This document shows positions 9,156 through 17,933 of a stretch of 51,224 nucleotides of DNA, piece after piece. Within the stretch, counting starts at the first letter, position 1, and each line of letters begins with the position of its first letter. The position numbers were made by a program, and so were the translations under genes. Origin of the DNA: an uncultured Pirellulaceae bacterium (GTDB lineage: Bacteria; Planctomycetota; Planctomycetia; Pirellulales; Pirellulaceae); NCBI GenBank assembly GCA_937967505.1, contig CALCJM010000025.1, positions 1-51,224 on the forward strand. Reading direction: 5' to 3'. The notes under the pieces were generated by a model that saw nothing but the letters and a program-made list of their open reading frames with translations, searched no databases and was not told the DNA's origin.

Positions 9156-9892
9156 GTACATTCTTTACAGTTTTAAGACACGAGTTTTGCTCGTTGTTAT
9201 TTAGTCCGATCGCTGTAGCGTATTTGACAATTTTCGTTTTTTTGTCGGCGCTGTTGACTTTCACCGCCGGGAACTTTTTTATCCTCAATGAGGCTACGCT
9301 TTCATATTCTTTTTTCCGGTGGCACCCTTTGCTTTACGCTTTGCTGGTCCCGGCGATCGGAATGCGTTCATGGACTCAGGAAAAATCCCAGGGGACTTTG
9401 GAACTTCTCTTTGCACAGCCGATTGGTATGTCGCCAATCGTACTGGGAAAGTATGCGGCAGCCTGCGTGTTGCTTTTGCTGGGACTGGCCCTGACATTTC
9501 CTTTGGTCGCCACTGTCATCTGGCTTGGAAAAGTCGATATGGGGGAGTTGATTTCCGGTTACATCGGTAGCGCTCTGGTGGCAGCCACGTTTCTTGGCAT
9601 CTCATGCTATTTTTCGGCATTGTTTAGAAGCCAGGTAATCGTTTACCTTCTGTCGACAACGCTTTGCGTGCTCTCTGTGTTATTGGGTTCGACGCAGTTG
9701 GAGGGTGAGCTTGTCAGCATCTTTCCGCGCAGCCGCCTGATCGTGGATTTCATTGGTTCTTTGAGTATCAACCAATATTATGTCGGTTTTCGGCGTGGAC
9801 TTATCGAACTTCAATCGGTCGTTTACTTCGGGGGGATCATTTGTGTGAGCCTGCTGGCCACGGCCCAACATTTGACCCGGCGGCGCCTGTAG
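9152..9892 (+). CDS. ABC-2 type transporter permease (GldF-like)
   Basis: A 246-residue inner-membrane protein with six predicted helices, starting near residue 18 (PIAVAYLTIFVFLSALLTF). The motif SWTQEKSQGTLELLFAQPI after the second helix is the cytosolic coupling segment typical of ABC-2/GldF permeases. Its ATG overlaps the ATPase stop (ATGA), so the two are translationally coupled. It is the last gene of the five-gene operon and converges on the minus-strand gene ending at 9931, with only 38 bases between. No hairpin terminator was seen there. The exported substrate is unknown. Confidence 0.9.
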   Translation: MSTFFTVLRHEFCSLLFSPIAVAYLTIFVFLSALLTFTAGNFFILNEATLSYSFFRWHPLLYALLVPAIGMRSWTQEKSQGTLELLFAQPIGMSPIVLGKYAAACVLLLLGLALTFPLVATVIWLGKVDMGELISGYIGSALVAATFLGISCYFSALFRSQVIVYLLSTTLCVLSVLLGSTQLEGELVSIFPRSRLIVDFIGSLSINQYYVGFRRGLIELQSVVYFGGIICVSLLATAQHLTRRRL

Positions 9893-9930
9893 ACGGAGAT
9901 GCTGGGCGGCTTCCGGTTAGGGGCGCTGCG

Positions 9931-11142
9931 CTACGGAGCTTGCGTGTCGGCCAGTCGTCGGAAATACTCCTCGATCACGGCGCGATAGTGAGGCGGCATA
10001 TCCTTGGACATTTCGGCGAGTGCCGCAGCGCGCTGGGCCGGAGGCAAGTCGCCCCAGTGGCCGCCTTCGTCCAGACGTTTTGTCCTGACTTCGCCACTGG
10101 CACCACCCCCTGCAATCTGCGATGTCTTCAATGGCTGGGTTGGGCCCTGAGCCGACCGAGAGACCTGTTGCTGTTGCTGCTGTTGATTTTCAAGATCTTC
10201 GATCAGTTTATCCAGTTTCTTGATTACTTCTTTTTCCTGATCACGCACGCGCTTGCCGCTCCGATTCAACCCTGTCCGGCGACCAACATCATTCATCAAC
10301 CGTGCAACTTCATCCAGCGAATCAACTTTCAGTGGCTCAATGTCGGCAAGCATCAGTTGCCCTACCACCGCATAGCGACGAGGAATGCTCCCTTGGTTTT
10401 CCAACAATTGTTTAACCGTCGCCAAACATGCATCCTTCTTCAGCAACTGATGCTCCATCAATCCCCGGTAGAACAACAGTGTTGCCGGATCCAGCACGTC
10501 TTCCAGCGAAACTTTCTCTAGGCACGCCAATGCCTCGTCATGGAATTGGTGCTGTGCCAGCCAACGACCGTAGAACAGCGCGACATGGTTGGCAACAAAT
10601 TCGTTTTCGGTCACGTTGTCAAAGTCAAAACCGGGATCGATCAACGCCGTCGATGCATGCGGTTGCCGCAGTTGATCTTTCAAGCTGCGCACGTCCGGGC
10701 GTACCAGAGCAATGCCATCGACGACGATATCCAACCGTTCGGCTGAATTGGTAACGATCGCATCGTGCCCGGTTTGCCCAATGGAAGACAATGCTGCCTT
10801 GAGGAACTTCCCCAACTCCTCAAACGATGACTGATTGTCACCTCGTCCGGCAAACCATTGGTTGAAACTGTCGATGACTTTTGTGGTCTCGGGGGTCTGC
10901 CATGATGCGTCGCGCGTCAGTTCCTCTGACGAGGACGTGTCATCGGCTGCGATGGTGTAAATCGTCAACGTCCGTGCATCGCAGGTCGATTGTGACACAG
11001 TCGTCCACAGGACGACTGTGCTGAGCGCGAGGATTGCCAGTGCTTGCAATCGGAAACAAAAATGGAGGTGGGACGGCGCCTGAGGGTATGAAGGCCAACC
11101 ACTGGATTGGTGCTCAAAAATCGTCGATTCAAATTTGTCCAA
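9931..11142 (-). CDS. TPR-like envelope protein, paralogue of the gene at 44107
   Basis: A 403-residue protein with a membrane anchor at about 31-50 (LQALAILALSTVVLWTTVS). A helical TPR-like region (ALACLEKVSLEDVLDPATLL, then LLFYRGLMEHQLLKKD) follows, then DQEKEVIKKLDKLIEDLEN, a Gln run, and the tail W..LPP..RAAAL..M....PPHYR.VIEEYFRRL. The same order and closing motif (LPARYRDIVERYME) occur in the protein at 44107-45234, so the two are paralogues. The start is TTG at 11142: GGGAG lies 6 bases upstream and it falls 15 bases after the previous stop. It pairs with the coiled-coil gene 11158-12852. Function unknown. Confidence 0.75.
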   Translation of the reverse strand: MDKFESTIFEHQSSGWPSYPQAPSHLHFCFRLQALAILALSTVVLWTTVSQSTCDARTLTIYTIAADDTSSSEELTRDASWQTPETTKVIDSFNQWFAGRGDNQSSFEELGKFLKAALSSIGQTGHDAIVTNSAERLDIVVDGIALVRPDVRSLKDQLRQPHASTALIDPGFDFDNVTENEFVANHVALFYGRWLAQHQFHDEALACLEKVSLEDVLDPATLLFYRGLMEHQLLKKDACLATVKQLLENQGSIPRRYAVVGQLMLADIEPLKVDSLDEVARLMNDVGRRTGLNRSGKRVRDQEKEVIKKLDKLIEDLENQQQQQQQVSRSAQGPTQPLKTSQIAGGGASGEVRTKRLDEGGHWGDLPPAQRAAALAEMSKDMPPHYRAVIEEYFRRLADTQAP

Positions 11143-11157
11143 ATCACTCTCCCGATT

Positions 11158-12852
11158 CTATTGCTTGTTGCCCTGAACGATTTCCTGTGTGATGCGTGTC
11201 AGTTTTTTTTGTTTGGCGGTCAGTCGCTTCAGGGCAGCGACCAGTTCGGGATCCTCGGAAACTCCTAACGGATCGTCCGGGGTTTGCAACTGCTTGGAAT
11301 AACGTTGGTGTCGTCGATAAATCCGGTCTTGTAGGCTACGCAGCATCTTCAGTTCGGCAATTTCGCCCACCAGAGGCTCTTCGCCCGGAGAAGGCGCTGT
11401 TGCCCCGGGGGCAGGAGTAGGCGGTGGTGTGTCCTTGCTCTGTTCATTGTCGCGCTGGGCCTGAGCCAGTGACGAGACAAGATAGTTTAGCGTATCAATA
11501 ACCTCTGTTTCGAGATCAATCGTAAAATTGCCGACTTTAGCCGATGATAACCGGGCCGCAATTTGGGTCATATCCTGACGCATTTCGTCAACGGTCTGAA
11601 GAAAAGCGACAGATGAGCCATCTTCGACCAGTAGCAGCAGCGCCCGGCCTGCGTCGGCGGCAATCGTATTTTGTTCGGTGGACAGTTTGCCGGTTTGGAC
11701 ATCATACTCGGTGCCGCGTTGGTCTGACGCGGTTGCTGCGAGTTGTTCGGTGGACTGTTTGACCTTAATTTCACGTTCCAGCATTTTCCGGAAACGTTCC
11801 TCAAGTTTAGCCAGGGTGCGTTCGACCTCCTCCTCGCGCATCTGCCGGAGAATTTCTTCCAGCTGCTTTTTGGCTTGGGCGATCTCTTTTTCGGCCTCCT
11901 TCATTTCCTCGACCGCGTCCGCGCGATGGGCCTCCTGAAGTTTCTTTTGCGCTTCTCTCATCCGCTGCTGAGCAGCATCGATACGTGTGCGAATCGGGTT
12001 GGCCGGTGGTTGTTCCGGGGCAGCCGACTGCCCCTGTTCTGTTTCCTCCTGACGTTCTAAATTTTCTCCGGAATTCTTCTGCTCTCCTGAAGCATCGTCG
12101 CCCCGGGATGGCCTCTCGGGGGACTTGCCATCAGATCGATCCTCCGACGGTTCTGGCTCATCTTCGGCGTCAATATCCAATGGGTCTTCGCCGTCAGAGG
12201 CTGGTGCTGCACTCTTGTTACCGTCACTCTCTTCGTCTTCGAGGTCCTGTTCCTCGTTGGTTCTGATTTTATCCGAGAGGTCGCTAGCCCGGTCAGCCGC
12301 CTGAGACTCTGATTTAGCGACGCGCTGCGCATCGATGCCGCCTGTGGCTTGACCGCGTAGTCCTTTCTGCAGTCGCAGGAGTTTTTCGACCTCTTTCAGA
12401 TACTCCTGATAGCGTTCAATTTCGTCCTTCAGACGTTTACTACGATCCTCACTCTGCAGCAGCGCCAGCAACTCCTTCATCTTCTCCAGCACTTCGGCCT
12501 GCTGTGTTTCGGCTTGGGAAAGTTTGGCCGATTCAATCAGCGCGACGACGTCTTGCAATTGATCGCTGGTGGCCGCGGACTGCGACCGTTGAAATGCTTT
12601 TTCCAGTAGTTTCGAGCGTGTAGGATTTTTGTCGCGCTCGAATCCGTAGAGGGTAAACAACTTTTCTTCAAGCAGTTGGTATTGTTTGGCAAGTCGTTGT
12701 TGGCGCTTGAGAATTTCGGGGCGTTTTAAATTGGCGGTGGGTGCCGGTTCCTGAGCATGCAACGGCGCTGGTTCAGTCACCACGCCAGCCAACAGACTAC
12801 AGGCAATCAGGACAGCGAGAAAAATTCTGACAAACAGAGGCGTATGGCTCAT
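11158..12852 (-). CDS. Large exported coiled-coil protein, paralogue of the gene at 41842
   Basis: A 564-residue protein with a signal peptide (LAVLIACSLLAGVVTEPAPL, about residues 12-31). Long coiled-coil stretches follow (residues about 45-160 and 285-380), split by an acidic, Ser/Glu-rich disordered linker (about 195-285). The conserved C-terminal part has LEERFRKMLEREIKVKQSTE, then LLLVEDGSSVAFLQTVDEMR, then IAELKMLRSLQDRIYRRHQR. Matching blocks occur in order in the 41842-44094 product (LEARFQEMLNRQ, LLEDGTSVVFPEVVQDIR, SAELKILRMRQRRLNRRT). It is followed at 15 bases by the TPR-like gene, as in the other copy. Probably a periplasmic structural protein; the reaction, if any, is unknown. 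Confidence 0.78.
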   Translation of the reverse strand: MSHTPLFVRIFLAVLIACSLLAGVVTEPAPLHAQEPAPTANLKRPEILKRQQRLAKQYQLLEEKLFTLYGFERDKNPTRSKLLEKAFQRSQSAATSDQLQDVVALIESAKLSQAETQQAEVLEKMKELLALLQSEDRSKRLKDEIERYQEYLKEVEKLLRLQKGLRGQATGGIDAQRVAKSESQAADRASDLSDKIRTNEEQDLEDEESDGNKSAAPASDGEDPLDIDAEDEPEPSEDRSDGKSPERPSRGDDASGEQKNSGENLERQEETEQGQSAAPEQPPANPIRTRIDAAQQRMREAQKKLQEAHRADAVEEMKEAEKEIAQAKKQLEEILRQMREEEVERTLAKLEERFRKMLEREIKVKQSTEQLAATASDQRGTEYDVQTGKLSTEQNTIAADAGRALLLLVEDGSSVAFLQTVDEMRQDMTQIAARLSSAKVGNFTIDLETEVIDTLNYLVSSLAQAQRDNEQSKDTPPPTPAPGATAPSPGEEPLVGEIAELKMLRSLQDRIYRRHQRYSKQLQTPDDPLGVSEDPELVAALKRLTAKQKKLTRITQEIVQGNKQ

Positions 12853-12950
12853 AGTGGTTTCTTGAGGGCAACGGGAACGAACCTCATTTTAGCAGCGCCG
12901 ATGCTGATCGCGAACCGGCATCCAAGGGTGTGCGATGCGCTTGAATACGT

Positions 12951-13814
12951 TTAATCGATGTACTCTTCGAACTCGCTCACGTCGTGGCTCTGGGGCAAAT
13001 CGCCAACATCGCTTAACTGAAACAGCTCCAGAAATCGTTTCGTTGTTCGATATAGCTTTTTTACAGGTTTTTCGTCAGTGGTTTCAATCGCCAGCAGGTC
13101 GCGCCTGACCAGCTGGGATAAAACAGCTCCGCATGGTTTGCCGCGTGTGTTTTCCACTTCGGACTTACTTACCGGTTGATGATAGGCCACCACTGCCAGC
13201 ACATCAATCGTCCCTTGTGCCAGTTGAACTTCCTTGTTGCGACCGAAGTAATGGTTCTGGAATGGCGCGAGGCTCTCTTCAAGCACCATTTTTATTTCGG
13301 CATCGTCACCATCGCCATCGACCATGATTCTCCACGCGGAACGATCCTGTTCGTAGGTGGCATTCAGGTTTTTGGCCGCCTGCCGCACATCGGCCGTATT
13401 GACATCCCGCAGCACCGCCGCAATTCCTGCCAGCGTTAGCGCGGTGCCCTGCGGGGCTCCTACGAACACGATCGATTCGATAATCGTATCAGGTTCGATC
13501 GGACAACCCTGGTTATCATCCGCTTCGTTTGGCAACGTAGATCCCTCAAGACCGTCGTCTGCCGATCCCCCGCCCACCAGTTTTGCTTTCCCGGATTTTA
13601 TAACAGTCTCATGCCCGGGATTTTCACTCTCGCGCTGTCCGGATTCGGCGTCGGGATTCCCCGGGTACGATTCTTCGGATACTGCAGGATCTGCATCGGG
13701 AGAACGCTGGCGGATGACTTCCGCATAAGCTTTGCTTAGTTTGTCCAGTGAAAACTCTTCGTCCAGATCGTCAAATGGATCGATTTCTTCCTCATTCGAA
13801 GATTCATCAGGCAT
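12951..13814 (-). CDS. scpB: Segregation and condensation protein B (ScpB)
   Basis: A 287-residue kleisin-associated winged-helix protein of the SMC-ScpAB chromosome condensation complex. The ScpB core starts at IIESIVFVGAPQGTALTLAG. It contains the family hallmark TIDVLAVVAYHQPVSKSEVE with TRGKPCGAVLSQLVRRDLL, and ends with LYRTTKRFLELFQLSDVGDL. About 110 acidic, disordered residues precede the core; typical ScpB proteins lack this. The start at 13814 (MPDESSNEEEIDPF) begins the acidic segment. The frame stays open to 14075, but that part overlaps the neighbouring permease gene and looks non-coding. No scpA is in the window. Confidence 0.92.
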   Translation of the reverse strand: MPDESSNEEEIDPFDDLDEEFSLDKLSKAYAEVIRQRSPDADPAVSEESYPGNPDAESGQRESENPGHETVIKSGKAKLVGGGSADDGLEGSTLPNEADDNQGCPIEPDTIIESIVFVGAPQGTALTLAGIAAVLRDVNTADVRQAAKNLNATYEQDRSAWRIMVDGDGDDAEIKMVLEESLAPFQNHYFGRNKEVQLAQGTIDVLAVVAYHQPVSKSEVENTRGKPCGAVLSQLVRRDLLAIETTDEKPVKKLYRTTKRFLELFQLSDVGDLPQSHDVSEFEEYID

Positions 13815-13941
13815 GAGGCTGCTCTTGATAGGTGACTGTAAATGGAACGGGAATCGGGGAAGGTACCGCATCCAATATAACGGCAGCGGCAGTGCCGGGG
13901 CTACCTTGATTTGATGTTGGGAGCCCACCGCACCGGTTCGG

Positions 13942-15459
13942 TCAGTTTTCCACGATCTGCACCAGTAGCGCGTCGGCCTGGTCGTGGTCCAATTGAAGTA
14001 TGTCACCCGCATCGGTGACGACGGTCCAAATTGTGCCATCTTCAGACCGTTTTCCAATTGAGACGACCTGGCCAACCTCGATGGCGATCGCTTCCTGGCA
14101 GACCTTTTTTTCGAGGATCTGCGCCCGGTATCCCTCGCGCAAGAGACTCAGCAACACCTTTTCATTGCGTGCGACACGTTTTTCGTCGATCGGAATCTCG
14201 CTGCCGTGGGGGTCGGTGATGGGGTGGCCCAGTTTGTCGTCCAGGTAATCGACCATGGATTCGTCCTGCAAGTGTTCCAACTGGTGGGCGCGGCTGTGGA
14301 TTTCTTCTTTGGGTACCGAAGTCTGGTCCAGGTACGTTTCCCACAGTCGATGGGCGCGCACCAGACGGCGGGCCTCAAACAAACCGTCTTTGGTCAGTTT
14401 CAGTTTATCGTCCTGCACATCCAGTAGCCCCTGACGTTCAAGCATGTCGATACTTTTACGGATCTTGATGTTGGGTTTACTGATGTACCCCAGTACCTCT
14501 TCGACAGGGACAAAACCGTCACCGCTTCGCAAGACCGATCCCAGCACGTCCTCCATGATCTCTTGCGGCACAGTGTTGCGTTTTCGAATCCAGTCCGCCA
14601 ACAATCCATGTCGCGGTGCAAAAACCAAACACAGGAAAAAGAACGCGGTCATGGTGATGACCACTGCTGCACCGGCTGCCGATCCTGTGACAATCGCAAT
14701 CAGAAAACCGGTCCAGAATCCGACCACCCCCAGAATGGCCGATGCGACGATCATTCGGTCCAGTCGATCGGTCAGCAAGTACGCCGAAGCTGCCGGCGTG
14801 ATGATCAGTGCGACTACCAGAATCACCCCGGCGATCTGCACGCCACTCACTACGACCAACGAAGTACAGGCGGTCAACAAGTACTCAACGGCCAGCACAG
14901 GAATTCCGATCGATGCCGCCATGATTGGATCAAACGAGGTCAGTTGCAGTGGACGATAAAACAGAATCACAACTGACAACACAATCGAAGTCACGATAGC
15001 CAGCAACCACAGTTCACCCGTTTTGACGGCCATCACGTCGCCCACAATAAAGTGGTAGATATCAATCAGCACTAGGCTGCCAACAGAATCCAGCGACAGC
15101 AGGAAGGATCCCAGGGCAAAGATCCCGGTGTACATGATGCCGATAGCCGTATCCTGTTTGATGCGGGAGAAGCGCGTCACCAGTCCCACCATGGCTACCG
15201 TCAGAATACCGGCCAGCGTCGCCCCAATCAGCATTCCGCCGAGGTGCGATTCCTGTCCGAAAAGTACTTTCATAAACAGGTACCCGGCGATCACCCCGGC
15301 CAGCATTGAGTGTGCGATCGCATCGGCCAGAAATGACATCCCGCGGAGAACAATGAAACAGCCGACCACACTGCAGACGATCGACACTAGGGTGCCGACA
15401 ATCAACGGGTTGATCAGGTAACCATAATCCAACTGAAATTGTATGATTGCATCTTGCAT
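13942..15459 (-). CDS. Metal ABC permease fused to a DtxR/MntR-type metalloregulator
   Basis: A 505-residue two-part protein. Residues 1-280 are an ABC-3 (ZnuB/MntB-type) permease with about eight helices (GTLVSIVCSVVGCFIVLRGM; MSFLADAIAHSMLAG; AGVILVVALIITPAASAYLL). Residues about 290-505 have full DtxR-family order: winged helix (SKPNIKIRKSIDMLERQGLL), metal-binding/dimerisation domain, and an SH3/FeoA-like end (VGQVVSIGKRSEDG). Metal ligands are recognisable: H370, E374, H388, E395 and H396, corresponding to DtxR H79, E83, H98, E105 and H106, with H392 in the place of C102. The ATPase gene precedes it by 6 bases. The regulator part would be tethered to the inner face of the membrane and may gate transport rather than bind DNA. 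Confidence 0.92.
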   Translation of the reverse strand: MQDAIIQFQLDYGYLINPLIVGTLVSIVCSVVGCFIVLRGMSFLADAIAHSMLAGVIAGYLFMKVLFGQESHLGGMLIGATLAGILTVAMVGLVTRFSRIKQDTAIGIMYTGIFALGSFLLSLDSVGSLVLIDIYHFIVGDVMAVKTGELWLLAIVTSIVLSVVILFYRPLQLTSFDPIMAASIGIPVLAVEYLLTACTSLVVVSGVQIAGVILVVALIITPAASAYLLTDRLDRMIVASAILGVVGFWTGFLIAIVTGSAAGAAVVITMTAFFFLCLVFAPRHGLLADWIRKRNTVPQEIMEDVLGSVLRSGDGFVPVEEVLGYISKPNIKIRKSIDMLERQGLLDVQDDKLKLTKDGLFEARRLVRAHRLWETYLDQTSVPKEEIHSRAHQLEHLQDESMVDYLDDKLGHPITDPHGSEIPIDEKRVARNEKVLLSLLREGYRAQILEKKVCQEAIAIEVGQVVSIGKRSEDGTIWTVVTDAGDILQLDHDQADALLVQIVEN

Positions 15460-15465
15460 GAGCGA

Positions 15466-16269
15466 TCAGCCTTCGGCCCCCTGCCGTTCTAGTTCCGCGA
15501 ACACGCGCAGGGTTCCTTCGTAAACGTCGCCCAATAGTTTGGGGTTCAGAATCATCTTCGGTGGTCCAAATCCGAACAAACGCTGTTTGAGCAAAATCAA
15601 CAGATCAAAATATTCGGCGGCCGTTGCCAGGTCGTGATGCACAACCACCACCGTTTTTCCGTCGTTTTTCAGATCTTCCAGCACGTCTAGGATGGCGCGT
15701 TCGGTGGCCGCATCGACCCCGGCAAATGGTTCATCCAGCAGCAATATGTCCGCATTTTGTGTTAGCGCGCGGGCCATAAAGACGCGCTGCTGTTGGCCGC
15801 CGGAAAGTTGTCCGATTTGCCGATCGGCAAAATCACTCATCCGCACTTTGACCAGTGCCTCTTCGGCAAGAGCGTAGTCCTGCTGTTTGAGATCCTGCCA
15901 CCAGCGCCGGTAAGAGTAGCGTCCCATTGCGGCCACCTCGCGGACGGTGATGGGGAAATCCCAGTCAACGGCACCGCGTTGCGGCACGTAGGCCACGCGC
16001 CCCTTGATTCCGGCGACGTCGCTGCCAAAAATTTTCACGGTGCCCACATCGGGTTTGATGAACCCCAGCATCGCTTTCATCAGAGTCGATTTGCCTGATC
16101 CGTTGGGCCCGATGATTCCCACCAGTTTTCCCTCCTCGATCGTCAACGAAACATCCAGCAACGCTGGCACCGGACCATAGCTGACGGTCAGATCCTCGAC
16201 TTCAATTGCCGGAGGACGCGCCGCGCCGGTGGAGCGCGTCTGCGGTTTATGTTGCCCCGACTGAATCAA
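15466..16269 (-). CDS. Metal ABC transporter ATP-binding protein (ZnuC/MntB type)
   Basis: A 267-residue ATPase. Walker A is GIIGPNGSGKSTLMKA, the Q-loop is in VAYVPQRGAVDWDFPITV, the signature is QLSGGQQQRVFMARAL, Walker B is ADILLLDEPFAGVD, and the switch His is in VVVVHHDLATAAEYFD. The PQRGAVDWDFPI segment is typical of the Mn/Zn/Fe chelate importer subfamily. Its start overlaps the stop of the gene at 16266 (4 bases) and its stop is 6 bases before the permease start, so it is coupled on both sides. It powers import through the fused permease. The metal (Mn, Zn or Fe) cannot be decided from sequence. Confidence 0.94.
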   Translation of the reverse strand: MIQSGQHKPQTRSTGAARPPAIEVEDLTVSYGPVPALLDVSLTIEEGKLVGIIGPNGSGKSTLMKAMLGFIKPDVGTVKIFGSDVAGIKGRVAYVPQRGAVDWDFPITVREVAAMGRYSYRRWWQDLKQQDYALAEEALVKVRMSDFADRQIGQLSGGQQQRVFMARALTQNADILLLDEPFAGVDAATERAILDVLEDLKNDGKTVVVVHHDLATAAEYFDLLILLKQRLFGFGPPKMILNPKLLGDVYEGTLRVFAELERQGAEG

Positions 16270-16811
16270 TGGTGTGCTCCCGGGTGAGTGTCGTGTGATG
16301 GCGCGCTGGCTCCCGAATCACCAATAAGCTTGCGAGTGGGGGGCACCTCGAACAGGATATCGCCCCCAACAATAAAGGGTTCAGTACTGGTAAAGGTCTG
16401 CCGATGCAGCTGGCGACTGCCTTGAAGGATGACTGCCTCCATGGCGTACAGCGACAACGGTTTTTGATCGGAGAGAAAGGCATCAGGATCTTCGAAATTG
16501 ACTGCCACGTAAACCGTGTTTTTTCCGACCTCGACATCGGGAAGATCGACCTCGATGACTTCTTCGGCGCTGACCGTTCGTTCGAGCTTTAGAACCTGCC
16601 GGGACTTGATCGATACCTCCACCGCAGGCCCGCCCAATCCGCCGCCGTCAAAGAGCGATGCCGAACGGAGGACGACCAGTCGCGTCGGTTTTTTGGAGTA
16701 CTCAACTTTAACGACGGCCCGCGGGCGCGAGACAGAGTCCTTGAATTTCACGTATGCCCACATCCCGCCGATCAGCAAGGTGACCATCATGATGGTTAAT
16801 AGTGGACGCAT
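16266..16811 (-). CDS. Membrane-anchored protein with His-rich tail in metal import operon
   Basis: A 181-residue protein with an N-terminal membrane segment (about residues 3-20, LLTIMMVTLLIGGMWAYV). A beta-rich domain follows (RAVVKVEYSKKPTRLVVLRS, DVEVGKNTVYVAVNFEDPD), then a disordered tail ending HDTHPGAHH. The tail could bind the metal carried by this operon. That is inference from its position between the substrate-binding protein and ATPase genes and from the His spacing. It overlaps the ATPase start by 4 bases. No family recognised. Confidence 0.65.
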   Translation of the reverse strand: MRPLLTIMMVTLLIGGMWAYVKFKDSVSRPRAVVKVEYSKKPTRLVVLRSASLFDGGGLGGPAVEVSIKSRQVLKLERTVSAEEVIEVDLPDVEVGKNTVYVAVNFEDPDAFLSDQKPLSLYAMEAVILQGSRQLHRQTFTSTEPFIVGGDILFEVPPTRKLIGDSGASAPSHDTHPGAHH

Positions 16812-16878
16812 AATGCAAATTTTTCGCGGGGGATTGCAGGGAAAGCACGCAGAGAAAGAATGCAGTTTTGCGGGGGAA

Positions 16879-17832
16879 CTACTCTTCTTTCAAGGCTTCC
16901 ACAATCGTCAGTACATTCTCGCGCATCATGCCGATGTAGGTCTCGCCTGCGGTTCCAGCGGCTCCCATCGCATCGGAATACAGTTCGCCGCCGATCTCGA
17001 CGCCCGCCTCGCGCGCGATTTGATCGACCAACTCCCGATTCAGCGACGTTTCAATGAAAACGCTTTTGACCCCCTGTTGGCGAATCTGTTGGACGATTTC
17101 CGGAATCTTCCCGGGACTCATCCCCGTCAATTCATCCGTTGTCCAACCTTTGGGGCTAATGGCGGTAAACAGGTACGCCTTGCAAAAATATTCGAACGCG
17201 TCGTGGTGGCTGACCAAAATACGACGTTCGGCCGGAATCCGGTTGACTTGTTTTACAATCCAGATTCTCAGGGAGTTCAGCTGTAGGCGATACAGATCTG
17301 CCCGGGCCTGGTAGACGGCTGCATTGTCAGGATCCATCTCGGTTACGGCGTCGCGAATGTTTTGTACATAGATCCACGCATTGTTGGCATCCATCCAGGC
17401 ATGTGGATCCTTGACCTGCCCACCTTTGTCGTCAACGCTGATTGGCGTGACGCCTTCGATGCACGTTTTAATCGGTTTGCCGGCGCCTTCAGCTAAGGTC
17501 CGCATCCAGTCGTGACCTTCCAAGTTCCAGCCGTTCTCCAGGCACAGGTCTGCGCCGGCAACCGCCGCACTATCGTTGGTGTTGGTGCGGTAGTTGTGCG
17601 GGTCCTGCCCTTCCCCCAATACGCATTTAACCTCCCACAGGTCGCCAACCACGTTGCGGGCAAAATCTGCAATCTGGGTCGTTGAGCAAACGATGGTTTT
17701 CTTGGTCGCTGAACTTCCGGTTGGCTCCTGTGCCTGTAGCGTGTTGGTGGGCACTAATGCAGCGACCACCAACAATAGAATCAGTTTGAAGTTCAGAATC
17801 AAATTCTCAAAGGGAGGCGTTAAGTTCTTCAT
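16879..17832 (-). CDS. Metal ABC transporter substrate-binding protein (TroA/ZnuA-like)
   Basis: A 317-residue periplasmic binding protein of cluster A-I with a signal peptide at about 1-35 (FKLILLLVVAALVPTNTLQA). The four metal ligands are visible: H79 in QDPHNY, H144 in DPHAWMD, H210 in SHHDAFEYF and D287 in YSDAMG. A His-His-His-Asp set is TroA-like and compatible with Zn, Mn or Fe. It lacks the long His-rich loop of typical ZnuA. It leads the operon SBP, His-tailed protein, ATPase, permease-regulator. No convincing Fur, Zur or MntR box was seen upstream. Confidence 0.93.
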   Translation of the reverse strand: MKNLTPPFENLILNFKLILLLVVAALVPTNTLQAQEPTGSSATKKTIVCSTTQIADFARNVVGDLWEVKCVLGEGQDPHNYRTNTNDSAAVAGADLCLENGWNLEGHDWMRTLAEGAGKPIKTCIEGVTPISVDDKGGQVKDPHAWMDANNAWIYVQNIRDAVTEMDPDNAAVYQARADLYRLQLNSLRIWIVKQVNRIPAERRILVSHHDAFEYFCKAYLFTAISPKGWTTDELTGMSPGKIPEIVQQIRQQGVKSVFIETSLNRELVDQIAREAGVEIGGELYSDAMGAAGTAGETYIGMMRENVLTIVEALKEE

Positions 17833-17933
17833 TGGTCAAAACTAACAGTGGGGAAAACATCGACGACACGCAAAGTATCCCGAATTCTGCCACCCATGGC
17901 CAGTACCTGAGTGGTAAACCCCCGAAAGAAAGC

